11,087 nucleotides of DNA, taken from positions 1-11,087 of the forward strand of contig JAJNBR010000074.1 in NCBI GenBank assembly GCA_021156265.1, in the 5' to 3' direction. The translations under genes and the position numbers were made by a program. Below are positions 6,673 to 11,087 of this stretch, piece by piece. The DNA is from Flavipsychrobacter sp. GTDB lineage: Bacteria; Bacteroidota; Bacteroidia; Chitinophagales; Chitinophagaceae. Numbering within the stretch: the first letter of the stretch is position 1; the number at the start of each line of letters is the position of its first letter. The notes beneath the pieces were generated by a model, which searched no databases, was not told where the DNA came from, and saw only the letters and a program-made list of their open reading frames with translations.

Positions 6673-8370
6673 ATGAACAGAATTCAACTTTTGTTTTTTT
6701 GCATCCTATCGACCTTCAGTTATCAGTTTGCAAGTGCCCAGTGCGCCACCAATACTACACCCACCAATAACTGTACATATGGTGATGTCATTAATTCCTT
6801 CACGCTGAACAGTATTGCTTCAACCGGTAGCGGCACCAATCCTTGTACGAATGGGTATGTTTCCTTCAGTTCGCCTGTGTGGACCCTTACGATAGGTCAG
6901 AGCTACAGCTTTTCTTCCGCTGTTGGTAGCTCCAGCTACCCGCAGGGTTTAGCGATATGGATAGACCTAAACAGCAACTCGCAATATGATAATAGCGAAA
7001 TGTTGTTTTCGAGTAGCGCGGCAGCATTGTCACACAGCGGCAGCATTGCCATTCCTGCAAGTGCCACAGCTGGCAACAATGTGAGGATGCGCGTAAGATG
7101 TGGCTACTATGCTACTTTCACGGCAGGCCAGGCTTGCACCAACAGCGTTGGTAGCTACGGGGAAACCGAAGATTTCTACGTTAACCTTACATCGCCATGC
7201 GCCGCCCCGAACATATCGGGACAGCCGCAAAGTGTTATGACCTGCGAAGCCCAGGACGTGCAGTTTTCTGTAACAGCCACCAATGGCACCACCTACCAGT
7301 GGCAGGTTAATCCCGGTTCGGGCTGGTCTAATGTAGTCGGCGCCAACTATTCGGGCGCAACTACCAGCACGCTGAATGTCAATGATGTTACTATCGGCTT
7401 CAACAGTCGCCAGTACCGCTGTATTGTTACCGGCGCCTGCAACAACCCTGTTACTTCGAATGCTGCTACATTGACGGTAAACCCGGGCCCTGCGATTACC
7501 TCACAGACTATGGCCGACACTATTTGCCACAATGCGATTACAACGCTCAGCGTAAACACCGCCGGTACGGTAACCAATTATAAATGGCAAATGGCCGTTG
7601 CAACAGTGGGTGTCTTTACCGATGTACCTAACCAACCTCCATTTTCCGGAGTTAATACAAAAAACCTGACAATCGTTCCTGTACCAGATTCCCTGAATGA
7701 CTATATCTTCAGGTGTGCTGTGATTGGCGGCCAGTGCCCAAGCCTTAACTCAACGCCGATACCGATGACCGTACTGGAATCACCGGTATTTATCGAGGAC
7801 CCAGAGGATGCACACATACCACCATACACAGATGCCCAGTTTGAGGCTGCATCAACGCCCGGCAAGCCCGTTGTTTTCTACTGGCAAGCCAGCGCCGATG
7901 GTATCAACTTCTCCAACATCTATGATAATGCACTGTATGCAAAGACAAAGACCCCGATGCTGACGGTTAAAGCAGTACCACTTTCTATGTCTAACTGGTG
8001 GTTCCGTTGCATCATCAAATCCGCCGATCCGCAATGCGGCCTGTATTACGACACCAGCAATGCTGCACAGCTGAAAATGGTTGTTCCTCAGGATGTCAAT
8101 GACCTGGCAGCCAACAACCAGATCGTAGTTTATCCGAACCCGGTTACGGGTACCGAGCTGTTCATCAGTACGCAGGATAAAATAGACGGTGTGTTCAGGG
8201 CTACGGTGATCGACAAGCTGGGCCGCGTGGTTGCCACAACGGAGATCAACCTGTCTAACAACAAAGCGGCTACAATAGCTGTGGGCCACCTGGCGCCGGG
8301 TATTTATAGCCTGCACATAGCCGATGCAGATGGCAAGCTAAATGCTACCAGTACCTTTACAAAACAGTAA
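6673..8370 (+). CDS. GEVED / Ig-like surface protein with T9SS C-terminal sorting domain
   Basis: 565 residues with a Sec signal peptide (1-22, ASAQ). Residues 24-172 form a GEVED domain: ..LAIWIDLNSNSQYDN.. is the calcium-site-like Asp/Asn loop and YGETEDFYVNL (162-172) is the GEVED signature. Three Ig-like repeats of ~95 residues follow (about 175-270, 271-369 and 370-470), each with a YxWQ/YKWQ strand and a paired Cys around a YRC/FRC strand (C250, C348, C446). The last ~80 residues are a type A T9SS sorting domain: VVYPNPVTG (485-493), VIDKLGRVV, LAPGIYSLHI (540-549) and a basic end (FTKQ). The protein should cross the outer membrane by T9SS and be released or anchored at the surface. Role unknown; an adhesin or matrix protein is plausible. 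The T9SS machinery is not in the window. Confidence 0.88.
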   Translation: MNRIQLLFFCILSTFSYQFASAQCATNTTPTNNCTYGDVINSFTLNSIASTGSGTNPCTNGYVSFSSPVWTLTIGQSYSFSSAVGSSSYPQGLAIWIDLNSNSQYDNSEMLFSSSAAALSHSGSIAIPASATAGNNVRMRVRCGYYATFTAGQACTNSVGSYGETEDFYVNLTSPCAAPNISGQPQSVMTCEAQDVQFSVTATNGTTYQWQVNPGSGWSNVVGANYSGATTSTLNVNDVTIGFNSRQYRCIVTGACNNPVTSNAATLTVNPGPAITSQTMADTICHNAITTLSVNTAGTVTNYKWQMAVATVGVFTDVPNQPPFSGVNTKNLTIVPVPDSLNDYIFRCAVIGGQCPSLNSTPIPMTVLESPVFIEDPEDAHIPPYTDAQFEAASTPGKPVVFYWQASADGINFSNIYDNALYAKTKTPMLTVKAVPLSMSNWWFRCIIKSADPQCGLYYDTSNAAQLKMVVPQDVNDLAANNQIVVYPNPVTGTELFISTQDKIDGVFRATVIDKLGRVVATTEINLSNNKAATIAVGHLAPGIYSLHIADADGKLNATSTFTKQ

Positions 8371-8393
8371 GTAAGTCAATTCATATACTAACG

Positions 8394-8425
8394 ATAAAGC
8401 CCCTTTCCAGGGGCTTTATTTTTTT
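8394..8425 (+). terminator. Strong intrinsic terminator of the GEVED protein gene
   Basis: ATAAAGCCCC (8394-8403) pairs perfectly with GGGGCTTTAT (8410-8419) across a 6-nt loop and is followed by six T residues. It starts 24 bp after the stop codon. It is one-directional, as no T run follows on the other strand. Confidence 0.93.
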
Positions 8426-8454
8426 GCTCAGAGGGATAAAAAATTGTATTTTTG
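8423..8454 (+). promoter_or_regulatory. Orphan Bacteroidetes-type promoter match
   Basis: TTTG (8423-8426), a 20-nt spacer and TATTTTTG (8447-8454) match the -33/-7 consensus TTTG-N19-21-TAnnTTTG. Transcription would begin near 8461 and read rightwards into a region without a convincing gene. The -33 box overlaps the T tract of the preceding terminator, so a chance match is possible. Confidence 0.45.
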
Positions 8455-8495
8455 CTATTGTAATATGGGCGTGTTAAAATGCCGGTAGTTCTTTG

Positions 8496-8667
8496 AAATA
8501 GTGGGTAAATCAGGAAAGTGGGAATTAAAGCCCGAAGCGGACATAAAAAGCTGACAAATTGGGCTGCAGATGCTGACTGATGGTGCTTTGCAGCGAGTAA
8601 CAATTTGAAGTAGGTAATGGAAAGAAAAAGAAGTCAAAAACGCGTGTGAAAAGCTAACAAATTGGGC
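8496..8667 (+). repeat. Cluster of AAxTGGG-type direct repeats
   Basis: Clear copies are AAATAGTGGG (8496-8505), GGAAAGTGGG (8513-8522), and two nearly identical 19-mers: AAAAGCTGACAAATTGGGC (8546-8564) and AAAAGCTAACAAATTGGGC (8649-8667), which agree at 18 of 19 positions, 103 bp apart. Degenerate copies may be GAAGCGGACA (8534-8543) and GAAGTAGGTAA (8607-8617). All lie in the same orientation. Confidence 0.6.
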
Positions 8668-8767
8668 GATAAATACAGACCTGACAAGGCTCTTAGCAAA
8701 TAACATTTGATGTCCAAGTTGTGCCATTGTAACAATGCATAGCCCCATCCTCAGACGTCGTTGTCAG

Positions 8768-8949
8768 CGGCAACAACCGAGCGATAGCAAGCCCGTGAAC
8801 ACCTTTGAGAAGACTTTTCCAGGTGAACAAAGGTTATCAAAATCTTGCCCGGATGTACCTGCTCCAAGCCAAGACGATTAAGGCATCCAGCCGATTTGTT
8901 GCCGATTCCGATGTTTTAAAAACCTTAAAAACGGCAACAAAAGTTATCA
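8768..8949. repeat. CGGCAACAA / AACAAARGTTATCA repeats, including a 10-bp inverted pair
   Basis: CGGCAACAA occurs at 8768-8776 and 8932-8940, and inverted at 8896-8904. TTTGTTGCCG (8895-8904) and CGGCAACAAA (8932-8941) form a perfect 10-bp inverted repeat with a 27-nt AT-rich spacer. AACAAAGGTTATCA (8826-8839) and AACAAAAGTTATCA (8936-8949) agree at 13 of 14 positions. The inverted pair is not followed by a T run, so it is not a standard terminator. Confidence 0.55.
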
Positions 8950-8974
8950 TTCTGCCACACAGCCATAAACGCGA

Positions 8975-8997
8975 AAGCCGCCCATGGTGAGCGGCTT
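8975..8997 (-). terminator. Hairpin downstream of tRNA-Arg, possible weak terminator
   Basis: AAGCCGC (8975-8981) pairs with GCGGCTT (8991-8997) over a 9-nt loop that contains the palindrome CCATGG. On the minus strand it starts 6 nt after the tRNA-Arg 3' end. It is followed only by TTCGCGTTT, not a clean T tract, so it may instead mark processing or 3'-end protection. Confidence 0.4.
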
Positions 8998-9002
8998 GGT
9001 AG

Positions 9003-9074
9003 TAGCCTCGCCAAGAATCGAACTTGGATCTGGAGCTTCGGAAACTCTTATACTATCCATTGTACTACGAGGCC
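9003..9074 (-). tRNA. tRNA-Arg (anticodon CCG)
   Basis: A 72-nt cloverleaf on the minus strand. The acceptor GGCCTCG pairs with CGAGGCT (ending in a G1-U72 wobble), with U8, a 4-bp D stem GTAC/GTAT, anticodon loop TTCCGAA with CCG at 34-36, T arm CCAAG-TTCGATT-CTTGG, and discriminator A73. CCA is not encoded and must be added. It reads CGG codons. One oddity is that the anticodon stem AGAGT/GCTCC has an A27-C43 mismatch at its base and a U31-G39 wobble next to the loop. Confidence 0.92.
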
Positions 9075-9093
9075 AGTAACTGAAGAACTGCTG

Positions 9094-9101
9094 TAAAAAT
9101 A
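9094..9101 (-). promoter_or_regulatory. Possible -7 element of tRNA-Arg
   Basis: Minus-strand TATTTTTA, one mismatch from TAnnTTTG, lies 19 nt before the tRNA-Arg 5' end and after the tRNA-Glu terminator. No good -33 TTTG is seen. The alternative is read-through from the tRNA-Glu promoter. Confidence 0.3.
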
Positions 9102-9115
9102 GCACTCACTAAAAT

Positions 9116-9142
9116 AAAAAAGGCAACTAAATTAGTTGCCTT
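9116..9142 (-). terminator. Intrinsic terminator after tRNA-Glu
   Basis: On the minus strand AAGGCAACTAA and TTAGTTGCCTT pair around a single A (in practice a 9-bp stem with a 5-nt loop). The stem, at 9120-9142, is followed by TTTTTATTTT. It begins 6 nt after the tRNA-Glu 3' end and separates the two tRNA genes. Confidence 0.85.
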
Positions 9143-9147
9143 CTTCG

Positions 9148-9219
9148 TACCACGTACGGGATTCGAACCCGTGATTCCTCCGTGAAAGGGAGGCGTCTTA
9201 ACCCCTTGACCAACGCGGC
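9148..9219 (-). tRNA. tRNA-Glu (anticodon TTC)
   Basis: A 72-nt cloverleaf on the minus strand. The acceptor GCCGCGT pairs with ACGTGGT (two G-U wobbles), with T8 G9, a 3-bp D stem GTC/GAC, anticodon stem CCTCC/GGAGG with loop CTTTCAC (TTC at 34-36), variable loop AATC, T arm ACGGG-TTCGAAT-CCCGT, and discriminator A73. CCA is not encoded. It has its own promoter and terminator. Confidence 0.96.
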
Positions 9220-9237
9220 CTTTCCCGTTTGGGACTG

Positions 9238-9268
9238 CAAAGATAAGAGGTGTTTTTTTATCCTCAAA
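9238..9268 (-). promoter_or_regulatory. Consensus Bacteroidetes promoter of tRNA-Glu
   Basis: The minus strand has TTTG (9265-9268), exactly 19 nt, then TATCTTTG (9238-9245), a perfect match to TTTG-N19-TAnnTTTG. Transcription should start near 9232, giving a leader of about a dozen bases before the mature tRNA at 9219. Confidence 0.82.
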
Positions 9269-9284
9269 ATTTTCTGAAGAAATT

Positions 9285-10052
9285 TTAACAGCTCATCATC
9301 GCATTTATAATTCCAAGGAACTCATCGGCTTTCAAAGATGCGCCACCAATAAGGCCTCCATCCACATCGGGGCAGGAAAAAAGTTCTGCTGCATTTGACG
9401 GTTTACAGCTGCCTCCATAGAGTATGGAAATATTTTCTGCAACGTCCTTACCGTATTGTGCAGCAATTACATTACGTATATGCGCATGCATTTCCTGGGC
9501 TTGTTGCGAAGATGCAGTACGGCCTGTGCCAATAGCCCAGATGGGTTCATAAGCGATCACAACATTTTTCAGCTCATCTGCATTCAGGTGAAACAATCCT
9601 GCCTTGATCTGCTTTTCAACGAAATCATTCTGTGTATCAGCATCACGTATCTCAAGAGCCTCGCCGCAGCAAAATATCACCTGCAGGCCATTCTGTAAAG
9701 CCTGGGTTGTTTTCTTGGCCAGCAGCGCATCGTCTTCTTTAAAATACTCACGGCGCTCGGAGTGACCGATGATCACATTACCTGCGCCTACGCTTTTCAG
9801 CATAGCTGCAGATATTTCGCCTGTATAGGCACCAGAAGCTTCACTATAGCAGTTCTGTGCGGCCAGAGAGATATTACCCTTGCCCTGCAGCTGTTGCGCA
9901 GTTTGAGCAAGATGAACGAAGGGTGGCGCAATTACCACTTGTTTTGTTTCTGATAAAGCAGGAAGGCCGGCAAGTATACCTTCAACAAGGCTTTTGCCTT
10001 CTTCCAGGTTAAGATTCATTTTCCAGTTGGCTGCAACTATCTTTTTACGCAT
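9285..10052 (-). CDS. tpiA: Triose-phosphate isomerase
   Basis: 255 residues, normal length for the family. It interconverts dihydroxyacetone phosphate and glyceraldehyde 3-phosphate in glycolysis and gluconeogenesis, in the cytoplasm. All active-site elements are present: NWKMN with N9 and K11, GHSERR with the electrophile H97, AYEP with catalytic base E169, the flexible loop 6 PIWAIGTGRTA (170-180), YGGS (212-215) and GGASL (237-241) for phosphate binding. The ATG start gives the standard RKKIVAANWKM beginning. It follows the GlmU-like gene after only 31 bp on the same strand with no promoter match between them, so co-transcription is likely. No clear terminator separates it from the tRNA-Glu promoter. 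Confidence 0.97.
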   Translation of the reverse strand: MRKKIVAANWKMNLNLEEGKSLVEGILAGLPALSETKQVVIAPPFVHLAQTAQQLQGKGNISLAAQNCYSEASGAYTGEISAAMLKSVGAGNVIIGHSERREYFKEDDALLAKKTTQALQNGLQVIFCCGEALEIRDADTQNDFVEKQIKAGLFHLNADELKNVVIAYEPIWAIGTGRTASSQQAQEMHAHIRNVIAAQYGKDVAENISILYGGSCKPSNAAELFSCPDVDGGLIGGASLKADEFLGIINAMMSC

Positions 10053-10083
10053 GTATGTAACTATTATTAAGTGTGGTTAAGAA

Positions 10084-11087
10084 CTATGATTGTGCGAATA
10101 CGTCTCTCTGAGACTTTGTTTTATCGAATATGTATTGAAGTACTTTTATCTCAGCTTCAGAAAGTTCTTTGTTTCTCCTGCCCATCATGCGATTGGCTGT
10201 TTCAGTCGCCTTTTCAAAGCGATAAGTGGTTAGGCCTTCTGCTCCACCCCAGCAAAACGATGGGATAAAGTTTGCAGGGAAACCGCCTCCGTAAATATTG
10301 GAAGACACCCCTACAACGGTACCGGTATTGAACATGGTATTGATCCCCGCCTTGGAGTGATCGCCCATAAGCAAGCCGCAAAAACTGAGGCCCGTTTTTA
10401 TGCTCTTGTTTTGCTGCTCGTGCCAGATCTTTATCTCGTCGTAGTTGTTTTTCAGGTTAGAGCAATTAGTATCAGCCCCGAGGTTACACCACTCGCCTAT
10501 CACTGCGTTGCCCAGGAAACCGTCGTGGGCCTTGTTGCTATTGGCGAAGAAGACGACGTTATTGATCTCACCGCCCACTTTACAGCCAGGACCGATTGTA
10601 GTTGCTCCATATATCTTCGCTCCCATCTTCACCACCGAGTGCTCGCAAGCCGCAAACGGGCCACGGATCATGCTGCCTTCCATCACCTCAGCGTCTTTGC
10701 CGATATATACCGGACCAGACGTTGTATTGATGATACACCCAGGAGCTATGGTCGCTCCTTCTTCTATAAACAAATTATTGCCGGCAATAGTTACGCCCTC
10801 CGGAGTTGGTGCGGATTTGCGGCCGACGGTTATAAGAGCAAAATCTGTTTTGGTTACCTTATCATTATAAGAGAAGATGTCCCAAACGTTTTTGAGCATC
10901 AGTACCTCCTCAGGAAATTCAACAGCTTCCAGGTTCATGGTTGCTGCCTCTGTGCTGGCAAAGGTTATTGCAACTGAGGTGTTGAATGCGATCAATACGC
11001 CGGCCGAAATGAGCTTCTGATTGTCTTTGAGCTGTTGGATTGCATTGTAAAGCTCCTGGGAAGCAATTATTGCCGCATTCACATACA
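10084..11087 (-). CDS. Alternative GlmU-family sugar nucleotidyl/acetyltransferase (5' partial)
   Basis: The frame stays open through the right window edge. The GTG at 11080-11082 is internal, because the preceding codon (Tyr) and the match to family sequence continue upstream. About 333 residues are visible. The missing N-terminus should hold the nucleotide-binding start of the uridylyltransferase-like domain, whose end is visible here to about residue 75 (numbered from the GTG). From ~97 to 265 the sequence is a left-handed beta-helix of hexapeptide repeats (IEEGATIAPGCII, IGKDAEVMEGSMIRGP, MGAKIYGATTIGPGCKVGG). NSNKAHDGFLGNAVIGEWCNLGADTNCSNLKN (given here by position, 181-212) is the family's acetyltransferase signature, with H186 the likely catalytic His. 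It is the Bacteroidetes-type alternative to GlmU, proposed to make UDP-GlcNAc for peptidoglycan and lipid A. Confidence 0.85.
   Translation of the reverse strand, partial: YVNAAIIASQELYNAIQQLKDNQKLISAGVLIAFNTSVAITFASTEAATMNLEAVEFPEEVLMLKNVWDIFSYNDKVTKTDFALITVGRKSAPTPEGVTIAGNNLFIEEGATIAPGCIINTTSGPVYIGKDAEVMEGSMIRGPFAACEHSVVKMGAKIYGATTIGPGCKVGGEINNVVFFANSNKAHDGFLGNAVIGEWCNLGADTNCSNLKNNYDEIKIWHEQQNKSIKTGLSFCGLLMGDHSKAGINTMFNTGTVVGVSSNIYGGGFPANFIPSFCWGGAEGLTTYRFEKATETANRMMGRRNKELSEAEIKVLQYIFDKTKSQRDVFAQS

Larger units (their letters stand above)
8427..9002. other. 576-bp gene-free region with repeat clusters, possible mobile-element remnant
   Basis: No protein-coding frame is convincing here. 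The frames that exist (minus 8455-8748 and 8388-8603, plus 8805-8990, plus 8737-8883) are short, match no family I recognise and have poor composition. The left half (8496-8667) holds repeats of an AAxTGGG-type motif. The right half (8768-8949) holds CGGCAACAA and AACAAARGTTATCA repeats. Clusters of distinct repeats near two ends separated by ~490 bp, with nothing coding between, fit a decayed or internally deleted insertion sequence. IS21-family ends carry multiple transposase-binding repeats of this kind. Possible termini are TGTTAAAATGCC (from 8472) and TGCCACACA (to about 8961), but they match each other poorly and no target duplication is evident. Confidence 0.35.

Noticed and set aside
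8455..8748. Minus-strand frame of 97 codons in the gene-free region
   Set aside because: Cys/Ser/Phe-rich with no family resemblance. It covers the AAxTGGG repeats, which give the recurring AQFVSF string in this frame and in the neighbouring 71-codon frame (8388-8603). The sequence is better read as repeats than as protein.
8805..8990. Plus-strand frame of 61 codons starting with TTG
   Set aside because: It overlaps the right-hand repeats, has no recognisable domain or good start context, and a stop lies just upstream in frame.
9266..9287. AT-rich hairpin (AAAATTTTCT / AGAAATTTT) after tpiA as its terminator
   Set aside because: The stem is AT only with a bulge, and no T tract follows on the minus strand. 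It overlaps the -33 box of the tRNA-Glu promoter.
10357..10977. Long open frame of 206 codons on the plus strand
   Set aside because: It lies entirely opposite the well-supported GlmU-family gene, has no recognisable domain, and is explained by the codon use of the real gene.
1..11087. CRISPR array, toxin-antitoxin, phage or defence genes
   Set aside because: No regularly spaced repeats, cas-like genes, or recognisable defence, toxin or phage domains were seen on either strand.

Overview
The window looks like a chromosomal segment of a Bacteroidota bacterium, probably Chitinophagales/Chitinophagaceae. Four things suggest this: a secreted protein with a type IX secretion (Por) C-terminal sorting domain, a YaiO-family outer-membrane barrel, a Bacteroidetes-type alternative GlmU, and several -7 promoter elements of the TAnnTTTG class. 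The placement is inference from family content, not from a marker gene.

Region 1 (1-3866) is a candidate envelope polysaccharide module. A minus-strand operon encodes a single-domain response regulator, a membrane-anchored HEAT-repeat protein and a processive family-2 glycosyltransferase. The last two overlap by ATGA. Converging on it from the plus strand, and overlapping its last stop codon by 4 bp, is the 3' part of a TPR plus YaiO beta-barrel gene. Together they look like signal input, cytoplasmic adaptor, inner-membrane synthase and outer-membrane exit. I know of no named system with this exact composition, and it is the most interesting item here.

Region 2 (3867-6672) holds two divergent genes that may touch sulfur chemistry. 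One is a diheme cytochrome c lipoprotein closely resembling thiosulfate dehydrogenase TsdA (minus). The other is a secreted arylsulfotransferase-type beta-propeller (plus). A 188-bp intergenic region separates them.

Region 3 (6673-8425) is a GEVED/Ig-like/T9SS-sorted surface protein. A 9-bp inverted repeat lies just upstream of its start and a strong intrinsic terminator follows it.

Region 4 (8427-9002) has no convincing gene. It begins with a good promoter match that has no evident gene to serve. It then carries two clusters of short repeats that resemble the multi-repeat ends of a decayed mobile element (IS21-like is my best guess).

Region 5 (9003-11087) is minus-strand housekeeping: tRNA-Arg(CCG), tRNA-Glu(TTC) with a textbook Bacteroidetes promoter and its own terminator, triose-phosphate isomerase, and the 5'-truncated alternative GlmU gene at the window edge. 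The last two probably form one operon.
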